NCBI RefSeq assembly: GCF_003987395.1
Contig: NZ_PIPT01000001.1
Span: forward strand, 124,001 to 188,000
Direction of reading: 5' to 3'
DNA length: 64,000 nt
Source: Pseudidiomarina aquimaris
Lineage (GTDB): Bacteria > Pseudomonadota > Gammaproteobacteria > Enterobacterales > Alteromonadaceae
Part shown: positions 1-8,961 of the stretch, piece after piece
Layout of the letters: each line of letters begins with the position of its first letter
Position numbering within the stretch: the stretch's first letter is position 1
Notes under the pieces: generated by a model
Told to the model about the DNA's origin: nothing
Databases searched by the model: none
The model's input: the letters and a program-made list of their open reading frames with translations, nothing else
Position numbers and translations under genes: made by a program

Positions 1-1
1 A

Positions 2-685
2 TACCGCATGAGTAGCAGCGGTCTTCAGTTTGCGCAACGTAGTAAGCATTACGGTGGCAATGCGGGCGGTGGTTTGTATTCCACAGCAAGCGACTTATAT
101 CAGTACGTGCGAGCGATTGAGTCGCACGAGCTGCTGAGTGAGGAAACCACGGCCTTGTTGTTTACGCCGCACATCAAAAGCGGTGAGACCGACGCCGAAG
201 GGTATGCCTGGAGCATTAAGCAGTTTGGTGACGAAACCTTGTACTTCGCTGCAGGGAGTGGTTATGGCACCAAAAGCGTCATGGTCCGTGCGCCACAGAG
301 TAAAGATTTCATTGCGATTACCTCTAACTGGGGCAATACGCCGATCTTAAATATGTTGGCCGATATTTACCTGACTTTAAAAGGGCAAGAAGTTGCGCCG
401 CCCGACGCCAATCGGCTTGCCAAACCTGTAATGTTTGCAGGTCAGTTAGGAACGTATCGTTTCGACGCCGAACAAACCCAAATACATCTCGGTATGGATA
501 CTGCCACCATTAAGCTTCATGCGCACGAGAACAAGCTATTTATGAACGATGAATTGATGGCAAACAAAGGCGAGGGCGTGATTGGTCTTACCTACACGGA
601 CGAATTAACGATTCATTTTGACGGCGCCAGAATGGTGATTCGCATCAATGGCAATGAATTAGTTGGGGAGCGCGTAACTGACTAG
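2..685 (+). CDS. Serine hydrolase, beta-lactamase/class C-like family (C-terminal part)
   Basis: The frame is open to the left edge, so this is the 3' part of a longer gene and the ATG at 8 is probably internal. The visible 227 residues contain a GGLYSTASDLYQYV segment typical of class C beta-lactamase-like and D-aminopeptidase-like serine hydrolases. A later AGSGYGTKSVM segment lies where the family has its third active-site motif (KTG/HxG). The SxxK and YxN motifs must lie upstream of the window. The last ~90 residues form a separate beta-rich tail. Such proteins are usually periplasmic or membrane-bound hydrolases of peptides or esters; the substrate cannot be told. Confidence 0.75.
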   Translation, partial: YRMSSSGLQFAQRSKHYGGNAGGGLYSTASDLYQYVRAIESHELLSEETTALLFTPHIKSGETDAEGYAWSIKQFGDETLYFAAGSGYGTKSVMVRAPQSKDFIAITSNWGNTPILNMLADIYLTLKGQEVAPPDANRLAKPVMFAGQLGTYRFDAEQTQIHLGMDTATIKLHAHENKLFMNDELMANKGEGVIGLTYTDELTIHFDGARMVIRINGNELVGERVTD

Positions 686-690
686 ACAAT

Positions 691-741
691 CCTTGTTGTT
701 TCGCTAGTATGGTTGGCGGATATAACAACAAAAAAACAAGG
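691..741 (+). other. Inverted repeat covering the DUF4177 ribosome binding site
   Basis: CCTTGTT (691-697) pairs with AACAAGG (735-741), with GTTGTT/AACAAC pairing possible inside. The right arm includes the AAGGA Shine-Dalgarno of the next gene, so a folded leader would partly hide it. No T-run follows, so it is not a standard terminator. A weak structural observation only. Confidence 0.3.
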
Positions 742-749
742 AATGCACG

Positions 750-965
750 ATGTCTAAATTCACTGAATATAAGATGATTCACGTGGCCGAAGGTGGCTGC
801 GGCACGCTATTGCTAGGCTCAAGTGGCTTGCCGCTGAAGAAAATCGAAGCGACGCTGAACCGCGAGGCTGCCGATGGCTGGCAGGTCGTGTTTCAGGTGT
901 TGGAGCAGAAGCGCTTTTGGCTATTTTGGACGCGTGAAGCGGCCATTATTACTCTTGGTCGCTAA
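750..965 (+). CDS. DUF4177 domain protein
   Basis: A 71-residue protein that fits the DUF4177 family along its full length: EYK start, a GGCGTLLLGSSG segment, then a helix with NREAADGWQVVFQV and FWLFWTRE. The family is small, widespread and of unknown function. There is no signal peptide, and the aromatic C-terminal stretch is too short for a confident membrane helix. An AAGGA Shine-Dalgarno sits 7 nt before the ATG. It lies 6 nt upstream of the YidD-like gene and is probably co-transcribed with it. Confidence 0.8.
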   Translation: MSKFTEYKMIHVAEGGCGTLLLGSSGLPLKKIEATLNREAADGWQVVFQVLEQKRFWLFWTREAAIITLGR

Positions 966-971
966 GTTACG

Positions 972-1229
972 ATGCTAAAGACCTCTGTGCTTGGCGCGAT
1001 CCGCTGGTATCAGCGGCGAGGTGGCTCGCGTCGCTTCTTTAACTTGGATTGTAATTTTGAGCCTTCTTGCTCGGAATATACAGCACAAGCGATCGAACGC
1101 CACGGCCTTGGCCAAGGTCTCAAGTTGGGCTTGCAGCGCATTCGGCGCTGCAATGATCCTGATTGCGTTGCAAAACACCTCGACCCTGTACCTACCTTAC
1201 CCACGAGTCTAAAGTCCCATGAATCTTGA
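972..1229 (+). CDS. YidD-like membrane insertion efficiency factor
   Basis: An 85-residue protein with the YidD pattern: an N-terminal amphipathic helix (AIRWYQRR), then NFEPSCSEYTAQAIERHG, then a second cysteine in IRRCND. YidD proteins are peripheral inner-membrane proteins linked to YidC-dependent insertion. Classical yidD lies between rnpA and yidC. This copy is outside that context, and has CND where the family usually has CxP, so it may be a divergent paralogue. Its 3' end overlaps the next gene by 11 nt, suggesting coupled translation. Confidence 0.75.
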   Translation: MLKTSVLGAIRWYQRRGGSRRFFNLDCNFEPSCSEYTAQAIERHGLGQGLKLGLQRIRRCNDPDCVAKHLDPVPTLPTSLKSHES

Positions 1230-1605
1230 GCAACTCCAAGAAGAAGAGGAGCAGTTGCGACAGCAGGTCCGTGAACTGGGCCCTGAGCAACGCAAACTGT
1301 TTTATAAACTGCAAGAAAAGCAAATCAAAGATCCGGACACTTATGCTGTTTTGAATTACTTTTTTGTGGCCGGCTTACATCACTTTTATCTGCGCAAATA
1401 CCTTTGGGGAAGCATCGATTTAACCCTGATGATCATCGGTATTTTGACCTTTCCGCTGGGCGGTTTTGTACTTTTAATTCTGTTGGTGCTGCTTGAACTC
1501 CCGCAATTATTCATGTCGCAACGTATTGTGCAGCGCTACAACAACCAAGTGATGCGTGACTGTCTGGCACAGGCACGAAACCAAACGCGGGTTGTGACAC
1601 ATTGA
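1219..1605 (+). CDS. TM2 domain membrane protein
   Basis: A 128-residue protein. Residues 1-45 are charged and coiled-coil-like (EQLQEEEEQLRQQ). They are followed by a TM2-type unit: AVLNYFFVAGLHHFYLRKYLWG, then a strongly hydrophobic helix pair with LGGFVLLILLVLLELP. TM2 proteins are small two-helix inner-membrane proteins of unknown role. The start codon lies inside the end of the YidD-like gene. The charged N-terminal extension could act as a partner-binding segment (inference). Confidence 0.75.
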   Translation: MNLEQLQEEEEQLRQQVRELGPEQRKLFYKLQEKQIKDPDTYAVLNYFFVAGLHHFYLRKYLWGSIDLTLMIIGILTFPLGGFVLLILLVLLELPQLFMSQRIVQRYNNQVMRDCLAQARNQTRVVTH

Positions 1606-1614
1606 TCTTTACAA

Positions 1615-1656
1615 AACCTTGAGCTTGTAAAAGCTCGGAAAAGCGCCTTCAAGGTT
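1615..1656 (+). repeat. Nested inverted repeat upstream of the BON gene
   Basis: AACCTTGA (1615-1622) pairs with TCAAGGTT (1649-1656), and a smaller hairpin GAGCTT/AAGCTC (1621-1626/1631-1636) lies inside. No T-run follows. It could be a weak transcript end for the TM2 gene or a regulator site for the BON gene; neither is shown. Confidence 0.35.
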
Positions 1657-1721
1657 AGAATTGGCTCGCTATAGTGAAAGCGTAAGTTAATTTTAACTCG
1701 TCACCAACTGGAGGTGTTCTC

Positions 1722-2087
1722 ATGAAAAACTTACGTTTAGCTACTGTGATTTCGTCTGTTTTCGCTCTGACTTTTGGTCCAGCTGTATTGGCTATGAACT
1801 TGGACGCGATTCAGGATCAGCAAAATAAAGCCGAGCAAGCTGCAGAAGCAACGGGTGAGTACGTGAGTGATGCGGCGCTGACCACTAAGGTTAAAGCGAC
1901 CATTTTGGCTAGCGACGCCTTGAATGTGCTCGAAATTAACGTTGAAACCAATGATGGTGTGGTGCAGCTGAGTGGTTTTGTTGAGCAAGAAGAAGACATC
2001 GATACGGCTGAGAAAATTGTCCGTGGTATCGAAGGCGTGAAAGACGTTGAGAACGATATCAAAGTAAAGAGCGCCGACGCTTCTTAA
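1722..2087 (+). CDS. BON domain periplasmic protein
   Basis: A 121-residue protein with an N-terminal signal peptide (residues ~1-24, ending near VLAMN) and one BON domain (~50-117). The domain has the usual SDAALTTKVKATILAS start, the INVETNDGVVQLSGFV strand pair and the AEKIVRGIEGVKDVENDIKV end. BON proteins such as OsmY are periplasmic and lipid- or membrane-associated, often induced by osmotic stress. A GGAGGTG Shine-Dalgarno precedes the ATG. It is transcribed alone and closed by the terminator at 2133. Confidence 0.85.
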   Translation: MKNLRLATVISSVFALTFGPAVLAMNLDAIQDQQNKAEQAAEATGEYVSDAALTTKVKATILASDALNVLEINVETNDGVVQLSGFVEQEEDIDTAEKIVRGIEGVKDVENDIKVKSADAS

Positions 2088-2132
2088 TTTAGTTTCTTTC
2101 TCACTCCATAGTGCCCCCCGGCACGACCTTTG

Positions 2133-2156
2133 GCCCCGCATTGCGGGGCTTTTTTA
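2133..2156 (+). terminator. Rho-independent terminator after the BON gene
   Basis: Stem GCCCCGC (2133-2139) and GCGGGGC (2143-2149) with a 3-nt loop, followed by a run of T. It separates the BON gene from the Wadjet operon. Confidence 0.9.
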
Positions 2157-2218
2157 TGCGCACGGCTAAGGGTATAGTTAGCCTATTCATATGACTAATA
2201 ATAAGAGCCAAGGACGCC

Positions 2219-5200
2219 ATGGCAAAACTTCTCAAAATCATCATGATCAACGGCCATATGCCTGGAGTGGTAGAGCTCGATCTTGATGGTCACACCAATA
2301 TTTGTGGTAGTAACGCTTCGGGTAAAACCACACTGCAACGGATGGTGCCAGTGTTTTATGGTGAATTACCGAATAAAGTCGTACCACGCACGCGCGAAAA
2401 CTTCGATAAATATTACTTACCGTTCAAAAATAGCTACGTCATTTATGCTTACGAGCGCCCGACGCAGGGGCCAGCCCACGTAGTGCTGACCAAGCGCGCC
2501 GATGGCGTTGACTATCGTTTTGTTGACGCGGCCTATGAGCCGCAATGGTATCTGCAGCAGAACAAGCAGGGCACGGTTGCACGCGATTACAGCGATTGGA
2601 TGAGTCAACTGAAGCAAGCAGGTATTGAAACCAGCCATAAAATTAGCGCCGTCAGCGAATACCGCAGCATCATTCTCAATGACATTAAGCTTGAGCGCAG
2701 TCAACGCGCCGAACGCTTGAAAGCGAAAAAGTTAGCTGCGAAGTTTGCGTTGGCACCCGACGGCTTTGCGTTGCGGCATATCGAAAAGTTGGTGTCGGCG
2801 GTGCATGCCAAAGAAGGCAAGATGGACACGCTGAAAAGTATGCTTGCGGCAATTCTTGAAGAAGACGGTTACGAACGACCAGAAAACACTTTTACTCGCG
2901 CCAAAATTCAGCATTGGCTGCAGCAGATGCGCCAATACATGAAAGTTGAACAGTTACAGGCGCAGCTGCAAAAGTTACAGCAGTTAAACAGCGAACGTAC
3001 CCATACCAATGAAGGCCTGTGGCACCTGAAGTCAGTGCTGGAAGAAGATTATGCGCAGTTGCAAACGCAACAGGCCGACCTTGAGGCCCAGTTGCAGGAA
3101 TGGAAGCGCAAACGCGACGTTGCTGAAGACAATTACAATCGCGAGTTACGAACGTTACTTGATACCAAGCAAGAGGCGAGCGCTGAGCTTGAAGCCGCTG
3201 AAAGCAAACTCGAGCGCGCACAGGTAACTTACGATCGCTATCGCGATGAAGATATGGAAGCCTGGGGCCGCGCGCTAGAAAAACTGCCACAACAACGCGA
3301 GGAATTGCAGCAGCTGGAAGAGCATTACCGCCTGTTGCTTGATAAGCATAAGGATGCGCAGAGTCAGTTGGATGCGGAAAAGCTAAAACTGCAGCAACGG
3401 CTGGATAAAGTGCGTACGCAATTACAGACCCAAAAGGACGCACACCAAGCTGAGTTAGCCCAACTCAACGAGAGCTTTAATGATAGTCTCGAAGCGGGGC
3501 GCCGCGCATTACAGCAGCAACAGAACGCGTTGCAACAGAGTTTCACACCACAATTACAAGACACTCGCGAACAGCTTGCGCAACAGAAAGCGACAAGCCA
3601 GAACAGCGGGCTAAATGAAGCCGAGCAAGAGGCAATACAGTTAGCGGATGCGCGATTCGAGGCCTGCATGGACGCTTTGGAGCTGGCCCAAGGTGAGGTG
3701 GATCAAGCGCTCAAACAATTGGAACTACGCCGAAAAGAGCGCCTGCAGAGCAGTGAGCAGGTGAATCAGGCGCGGCGTAATGAAGCCGCGGCCAATGATA
3801 CGTTGGAAACTTTACGTCAGCGTTTGAAACCTGCAGCGGGCAGCTTACGCCAGTTTCTGCGCGACAACGTTGAACACTGGCAACATAGCTTTGGCAAGGT
3901 GCTTGCCGAGCCGTTATTGCAGCGCACGGATTTGCTACCGCAAAAGTCTGGGGCCGAGAATGAAACGATTTTTGGTGTAAAACTCGATCTACAGGCGCTT
4001 GAACTACCTGAGCACGCAGCCACCGAAGAGCGCTTGATAGAGCTGCTTGAGCAGGCGGAAGCTGAGCTTGCGCAGCGACTCAAAGAGCGTAAGGACAGTG
4101 AGAGTCAGTTGCACAAAGCAAATGAGGCAGTCACTGAAGCAGAACAACTTGAAGCCAAAGCGCTGCAAAAGCGTAAAGGGAGTAAGGCAGATCTCGACTA
4201 TGCCCGCGACCACAAAGCGCGTTTGCAGCAAGAACATAAAGCGGCCCTACAGCAGCGGAAGCAACAAGCTGTGCAGCAAGTAGCCAAGCTCGAGCAACAC
4301 CTCGCTAGCCTAGAGCAGCAATTACAGCAACAACTGGCCGAATTAGAAAGCGATGCGAAAGCGGCTGAACTCGAGCGAAAAGCTGAACACCAAGAGGCGC
4401 AGCAGCAGTTTCTCGATGCCATGGCAGAGTGCGATCAAGAGTCGCAACGTAAAAGCGCACAGACCAAAGAGCAGATGCACGATCTGGAGCAAGCGTTCAA
4501 TGGCAAACTTGCTGCAGACGGAGTGGATAAAGCGAAGCTCGAACGCACGAAGACGGCAATGCAAGCGTTGGAAGAACAGATCCAGCTTACCGAGCAGCAA
4601 CGCGAATCGTATCGTGCCTACCAGGCGTTTATGGCCGACGAGTGGAAGTTGCAACGGCCGAAGTGGCAACAACAAGAGCTGCAAGCGCGGCAGGCGTTGC
4701 GCGAAGGCGAAAATGCGTTAGCCAAGCTGAAGAGCGACTATCAGCGCGAAACCGAAGACTTGAAAGCGCAAATCAAAACAGCTGAAGCACGCCGTGCACA
4801 ACAAAAAGAGCTGTTGGCACAACTCCAGGCGATGGTCGCTCGCATGGCAGCGCTACCGGTCGCCTTGCAACCCGATAAGCTCAACAGTCAGGCGGTTGGC
4901 GACGTTAATGAACGCTTGGTGCGTGCCCATGACTTATTTGAGCAGGCCCAAAAAGTCGAGAAGGAGCTGCAGCATCAGCTCACACAATTCGAAAGCGAGC
5001 TGCACAAAGACGTCGATAGCGATTTTTCCCGCTTTATTGAAAAGTCGCTGGCGGAGTTGGGCGAAGCGCCTGAGATGGGTGCACGGGTTGAGGCGTTGGC
5101 AAACCTGCTAAGCATTCTTGAAGATCGCCAGGAGCAAACCATCAACAAGGGCATTACCATTGGTAAAGGTCTGGTTGATGTATTCACCGTGTTTGACGAC

Positions 5201-5893
5201 ATCCACAAGCGCGTGAATGATTTCAGTCGTCGTTTGACGCAAGAGGTGAGCGACGATTTGCCCCTCGATGCGATTCAAAAGGCCGAGGTCAAGATCAGTT
5301 CCACCATCGATGAATTAGGTTTTTGGGCGCCGCTGAAAGCAATGGCGAAGCATTACAAGCAGTGGCGGCAGTCCGGTGAGTTAGTACCGTCACAAGCTTA
5401 CCTCGACGAACTTGCGCAGGTCGCTGAGCTGATTCGTAGCGATCAGGATTACAGTATCGAATCGCTGCTGCGCCTTGAGCTGCATATTCAAGAAAAAGGC
5501 CAAGCAATGGTGATCCGCAATGATCGGCAATTGCTGGAGTCATCGAGCCACGGTATGGCTTACTTGATCTTAGTTAAGTTCCTGCTGGCCTTTACCCGTT
5601 TGCTGCGACCCGCAGATGCTGGAGTGGTGCTGCATTGGCCTGTCGATGAAATTGGTACCTTGGCTTATCACAATGTCGAGAAGCTGTTCGCCGCTTGTGA
5701 CCATAACGCGATCTATATCGTAGGCGCGTTTCCGAACCCTGAATCGGACGTATTATTGCTCTTCAATCATCGCTATTTAATAGAGCCGCATCATGAGCAG
5801 CCGAATAAAGGTCAACTGAAACGCATCAAGCCGCGGTTGTCACCGTTAGCGGAAAAATTAGCACAGTTGAGCGAAGCGGAGGTTGAAGCATGA
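2219..5893 (+). CDS. jetC: JetC/MksB-type SMC ATPase of a Wadjet system
   Basis: A 1224-residue SMC-like ATPase. The N-terminal head has Walker A GSNASGKTT (residues 30-38). A very long Gln/Glu/Lys-rich coiled coil with a central hinge (~550-620) spans about residues 230-1000. The C-terminal head has a signature-like SSHG stretch (1109-1112) and a Walker B ending in D1143-E1144 (VVLHWPVDEIG). Wadjet JetC forms dimers that extrude DNA loops, using ATP, on small circular plasmids, leading to cleavage by JetD. The AAGGA Shine-Dalgarno at ~2210 supports the ATG. The next gene overlaps by an ATGA. The size is right for JetC (MukB is larger, classical MksB smaller). The defence role is inferred from the four-gene set. 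Confidence 0.85.
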   Translation: MAKLLKIIMINGHMPGVVELDLDGHTNICGSNASGKTTLQRMVPVFYGELPNKVVPRTRENFDKYYLPFKNSYVIYAYERPTQGPAHVVLTKRADGVDYRFVDAAYEPQWYLQQNKQGTVARDYSDWMSQLKQAGIETSHKISAVSEYRSIILNDIKLERSQRAERLKAKKLAAKFALAPDGFALRHIEKLVSAVHAKEGKMDTLKSMLAAILEEDGYERPENTFTRAKIQHWLQQMRQYMKVEQLQAQLQKLQQLNSERTHTNEGLWHLKSVLEEDYAQLQTQQADLEAQLQEWKRKRDVAEDNYNRELRTLLDTKQEASAELEAAESKLERAQVTYDRYRDEDMEAWGRALEKLPQQREELQQLEEHYRLLLDKHKDAQSQLDAEKLKLQQRLDKVRTQLQTQKDAHQAELAQLNESFNDSLEAGRRALQQQQNALQQSFTPQLQDTREQLAQQKATSQNSGLNEAEQEAIQLADARFEACMDALELAQGEVDQALKQLELRRKERLQSSEQVNQARRNEAAANDTLETLRQRLKPAAGSLRQFLRDNVEHWQHSFGKVLAEPLLQRTDLLPQKSGAENETIFGVKLDLQALELPEHAATEERLIELLEQAEAELAQRLKERKDSESQLHKANEAVTEAEQLEAKALQKRKGSKADLDYARDHKARLQQEHKAALQQRKQQAVQQVAKLEQHLASLEQQLQQQLAELESDAKAAELERKAEHQEAQQQFLDAMAECDQESQRKSAQTKEQMHDLEQAFNGKLAADGVDKAKLERTKTAMQALEEQIQLTEQQRESYRAYQAFMADEWKLQRPKWQQQELQARQALREGENALAKLKSDYQRETEDLKAQIKTAEARRAQQKELLAQLQAMVARMAALPVALQPDKLNSQAVGDVNERLVRAHDLFEQAQKVEKELQHQLTQFESELHKDVDSDFSRFIEKSLAELGEAPEMGARVEALANLLSILEDRQEQTINKGITIGKGLVDVFTVFDDIHKRVNDFSRRLTQEVSDDLPLDAIQKAEVKISSTIDELGFWAPLKAMAKHYKQWRQSGELVPSQAYLDELAQVAELIRSDQDYSIESLLRLELHIQEKGQAMVIRNDRQLLESSSHGMAYLILVKFLLAFTRLLRPADAGVVLHWPVDEIGTLAYHNVEKLFAACDHNAIYIVGAFPNPESDVLLLFNHRYLIEPHHEQPNKGQLKRIKPRLSPLAEKLAQLSEAEVEA

Positions 5894-6519
5894 ACCCGTT
5901 ACTCCAACATGGTCCGCTATTAGAGAAGCTATTGGCTGGCCAATTTATTTGCGCAGTAACCGAGCCCGAGCACTATCAGAGGCTGCAACAAGAAGCTTTG
6001 CGTGAGCAGCTCGATGAGTACTTGCAACCGCTGAATCGGCGGGTGGCACAAAATGACGATACGAGCGTGTTTTTTCTGGCTTACCGGCATATCGATCAAG
6101 ATGCCCGCGAGCATATGAAACAGCAGTTACAGGTGGTGATGGCATCGTTGTTGCCGTTGCTTGAATGGCTGACCTATGTGCAAGAAGCACTTGGGCATGA
6201 CAGCGTGTTGAGTCCCGGCGACATCGTCAAGCTACAAGAGTTGATCTTGAAAACCGAAGATCATCCGAGCTTGCAGCAACGTCTGCAAGCGCTAGCCAAA
6301 GACAAGTTTTTCAATTCTCAGGCTGATAGTGTCGATGCGCAGGCCAAGCAAATCGCCAAGCGTTTGGTCGAGCACGGCTACCTGCAGCAACCCCACAAAG
6401 AGCGACTGTTTTTTACCGTTACCGGCAAGATGGATTATCTGCTCGAGTTGGTGCGCTTCATCAAGGATGAGGAAAACATCCCGCTGGAAGAATCGCCGCA
6501 ACAAGAGGACTTGCTCTAA
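5890..6519 (+). CDS. jetB: JetB/MksE-like accessory subunit
   Basis: A 209-residue protein whose start overlaps the jetC stop (ATGA). It is mostly helical and charged, with two winged-helix-like halves, for example LLEKLLAGQFICAVTEPEHYQRL near the start and DSVDAQAKQIAKRLVEHGYLQQ later. Size and position fit the MukE/MksE/JetB family, which bridges kleisin and SMC heads. There is no catalytic motif. Sequence identity to known JetB is low, as is usual, so the call rests mainly on the context between an SMC gene and a kleisin-sized gene. Confidence 0.7.
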   Translation: MNPLLQHGPLLEKLLAGQFICAVTEPEHYQRLQQEALREQLDEYLQPLNRRVAQNDDTSVFFLAYRHIDQDAREHMKQQLQVVMASLLPLLEWLTYVQEALGHDSVLSPGDIVKLQELILKTEDHPSLQQRLQALAKDKFFNSQADSVDAQAKQIAKRLVEHGYLQQPHKERLFFTVTGKMDYLLELVRFIKDEENIPLEESPQQEDLL

Positions 6520-7760
6520 TGGCAGAACCGATAAGCGGTATGCTAAGCCTTGGTGCAGAGCGTCTTGCCTTGATCGGCAAGCACGCGCAGACGCTCATGA
6601 AAGGCTACCTGCAAGGCGAAATTGACCCCGATGCGTTCTCTGAGAGTACGCGGCGAAAGCTCATTGATGCGCGCGTGCTATATCACCCCGAAGACAGCTT
6701 TGGACTTAAGTTGCGTCAACCTGTGACACAACTTATTGCGGCGTTGGTCACGGATGAAGCGCGGCGACAGATTCATGCCGATGTGGCAGAAAAACTCGAG
6801 ACCATTCGCGTGCGTGTCGAAAGTTACCGTGAGGCACGTCGCCGTGGCGACTATGTGAAAGCCGACCTGCAACTGCAAGTAATTCACGAAACGGTGTACG
6901 ACTTAACGGGCCAGTTTGAAGAGGCGATTCATAGCCTTTGGCACCGCTTGAATAGTAACTTCGGTTTTGTCAGCAGTCTCAGTGACAAAATCCGCGAAAA
7001 TAGTCGTGCACAGGAGCAAATTAAGCGCCTGCTTGATGGCATTAGTTTGCTTAACTTCAACGAAATGATTGAGCTTGCAGAAGGCAATCCGGTATTGCGC
7101 AAGGTGCTGGTCACCCGCCTACAGAATCATTTAGACCGGCATTTGGCCAGCTTACTTGAGGTGCAAAAGCGCTTAGTGGAACTGATGGGCCGCTTCCGCG
7201 AGCAACAAGCGCGAGGCCTGTTGGTCAGCCAGATGGCGAGTTTTTTGCGGCAGCATCCAAGTTTTGTGGTGGGGGATTATGCTTATCGCAGTCAGGTGCC
7301 GAAACTCGTTAATTGTGCGGCACCTACTTCGGTCACGGCTGCGGTGGCTCTCGATCGGCGTGCGGACAGCCCAGAGATCGTCGGCCTCGTACATCAGCTT
7401 TATAAAGAGCTTGCACTGAAAACGGCGAAATCAACAGCGAGTGCAAATGATGACGTGCTTACGACCACAGCCAGCGCCCCCGAAGTTGAAGCCCGTCAGC
7501 AACAACTCAAAGCCGACGCTGAACAGTATTTCCTGGCGGTACTTGAGAATAAAGCGGGTGATTCTGCTATCGATTACTTGGTGACACAAGAGCTCGAATG
7601 GTCACCGGAGGTGTGGCTCTTTCAGATCCTTGCCGAGTTCGCAGGTTTACCACAGCAACAACAGCGTATGTTTGTGCTCGAACGCAGCGAGTATGAGGAG
7701 CAATGGTTCAATCAGGTTCGGGTGATTGACGACGTGACCTTGCGTTTAGGTAGATTATGA
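6519..7760 (+). CDS. jetA: JetA/MksF-like kleisin
   Basis: A 413-residue protein that starts in the TAATG overlap with jetB. The N-terminal part (GMLSLGAERLALIGKHAQTLMKGYLQGEIDP) and a long helical middle with LRQPVTQLIAALVTDEARRQIHADVAEKLETIRVRVESYREARRRGDY resemble MukF/MksF kleisins. The C-terminal ~90 residues look like a winged helix that would contact an SMC head. In Wadjet the JetA kleisin closes the SMC ring and recruits JetB and JetD. The gene overlaps jetD by 4 nt. Confidence 0.72.
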   Translation: MAEPISGMLSLGAERLALIGKHAQTLMKGYLQGEIDPDAFSESTRRKLIDARVLYHPEDSFGLKLRQPVTQLIAALVTDEARRQIHADVAEKLETIRVRVESYREARRRGDYVKADLQLQVIHETVYDLTGQFEEAIHSLWHRLNSNFGFVSSLSDKIRENSRAQEQIKRLLDGISLLNFNEMIELAEGNPVLRKVLVTRLQNHLDRHLASLLEVQKRLVELMGRFREQQARGLLVSQMASFLRQHPSFVVGDYAYRSQVPKLVNCAAPTSVTAAVALDRRADSPEIVGLVHQLYKELALKTAKSTASANDDVLTTTASAPEVEARQQQLKADAEQYFLAVLENKAGDSAIDYLVTQELEWSPEVWLFQILAEFAGLPQQQQRMFVLERSEYEEQWFNQVRVIDDVTLRLGRL

Positions 7761-8614
7761 GCGAACGCCTAAGCCCCCGTCAGCTTGAATACTTGCGCGG
7801 TTTGCAACAACAGCTGAAACTCCAAACGACGGTTAATTGTGAAGTAAAAGCGCGCGATGTCGCCATACTTAAATGGTGTGAAGAAGAATATTTGGTTAGC
7901 TTTGTGCCGCCGAAAGGCGACCGCTTTGACTATACGCAAGAGCTGTTAGCGTCAGTGGCTGAGCGCTTGGTTCAGTTGGGCTACGCACCACTTGATGAAA
8001 CGCTTGCTCGAACTTCGCTCGAACAAGCACAGCAGGGCAAATATGAATTTAAGAGCAACCGCACAGGGCCACGCGCCAATCGGGTGTTACTAGCACAACG
8101 CACTGGCAGTGACGATACATGGCAAATTCTTGATGTCGCACAGAATGAGCTTGATTTGGCTGCTTATGAGCAGTTGGTTCTGGTTGAAAATCTCGATTGT
8201 TTTTACCAGCTCGTTAGTTTTGCGTTACCGCTCGCTCCCAATGCGTTGGTGAGTTACCGTGGCGATCATGTCTATGCCCAAGGCGCACAAACATTACGTA
8301 AGCGTTGGTTAGAGACGGGTAAAACCATGGATTATTTTGGTGATCTCGATGCGGCCGGCATCGCAATTGCTTTTCAACTTGGTTGTCACCGTATTGCTGG
8401 ACCATCTTTTAAACGCTTTTGTGAAAAAGCACACAGTTCTGCGCTTTCCGCGGAACAGTTTCAAACGTTACAGCAACTTACACGAAACCAAGAGCTTGCA
8501 CCGCAGTTGCGGGAGTATCTTGAGTATATGGAGAGAAGTCAATCTGGCCTGCTGCAACAATGGTTGCAGCAGGAAGCACTGGAGTGGTTAACGATTCAGG
8601 CGTTAGGCAATTAG
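7757..8614 (+). CDS. jetD: JetD/MksG-like Toprim nuclease subunit
   Basis: A 285-residue protein with a Toprim-like C-terminal half: an acidic residue after a hydrophobic strand (LVLVEN, E144) and a DxD pair in YFGDLDAAG (D196, D198). These residues bind metal in topoisomerase-like nucleases, and JetD is the plasmid-cutting subunit of Wadjet. The N-terminal half is helical and probably docks on the SMC complex. It is shorter than the JetD proteins I know (about 380-400 residues). It starts in an ATGA overlap with jetA, and its stop overlaps the convergent lipoprotein gene by 4 nt. Confidence 0.75.
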   Translation: MSERLSPRQLEYLRGLQQQLKLQTTVNCEVKARDVAILKWCEEEYLVSFVPPKGDRFDYTQELLASVAERLVQLGYAPLDETLARTSLEQAQQGKYEFKSNRTGPRANRVLLAQRTGSDDTWQILDVAQNELDLAAYEQLVLVENLDCFYQLVSFALPLAPNALVSYRGDHVYAQGAQTLRKRWLETGKTMDYFGDLDAAGIAIAFQLGCHRIAGPSFKRFCEKAHSSALSAEQFQTLQQLTRNQELAPQLREYLEYMERSQSGLLQQWLQQEALEWLTIQALGN

Positions 8615-8919
8615 CATTCGCGATCGAAAATATCGCGCAGTTTTTTCAATTGCTCTTCGACGTTATCTTCAATTTCGTTGTAGCGCTGCTGCTCGGCTTC
8701 GCTGAAAAGATTATCGAAGTCTTCTTGATTACTAGGGTTCAGGTGATCGTACTTATCCATTGTGGCTTCAATTTCTGAAAAGCAAACTTCAGCCTGTTCA
8801 GCAAGTTGGCTGAGGTCATTTTCCAGCTTCTCAAATTCATCGAGATAAGTTTCACCAGATGATGGCGAACAAGCGCTTAGAGTAACTGCTGCAACGACAG
8901 TAAAAATAAACTTTTTCAT
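8611..8919 (-). CDS. Small lipoprotein with helical, acidic mature region
   Basis: A 102-residue protein. The start at 8919 is preferred because an AAGGA lies 6 nt upstream; the earlier ATG at 8925 directly abuts it. The signal peptide ends in a lipobox (LSAC, cysteine ~17). The mature part is acidic and helical (YLDEFEKLENDLSQLAEQAE) with a Cys in the middle and another at the C-terminus that could pair. No family is recognised. The gene is convergent with jetD. Confidence 0.7.
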   Translation of the reverse strand: MKKFIFTVVAAVTLSACSPSSGETYLDEFEKLENDLSQLAEQAEVCFSEIEATMDKYDHLNPSNQEDFDNLFSEAEQQRYNEIEDNVEEQLKKLRDIFDREC

Positions 8920-8961
8920 GATCATTCCTTTTGCTTATTGTTATCTTTCCTGACTTTAGCG

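Noticed and set aside
2892-3443. 183-residue ORF on the minus strand inside jetC
   Set aside because: It lies fully within the coiled-coil coding region; the composition follows the biased sense strand and there is no ribosome site or family match.
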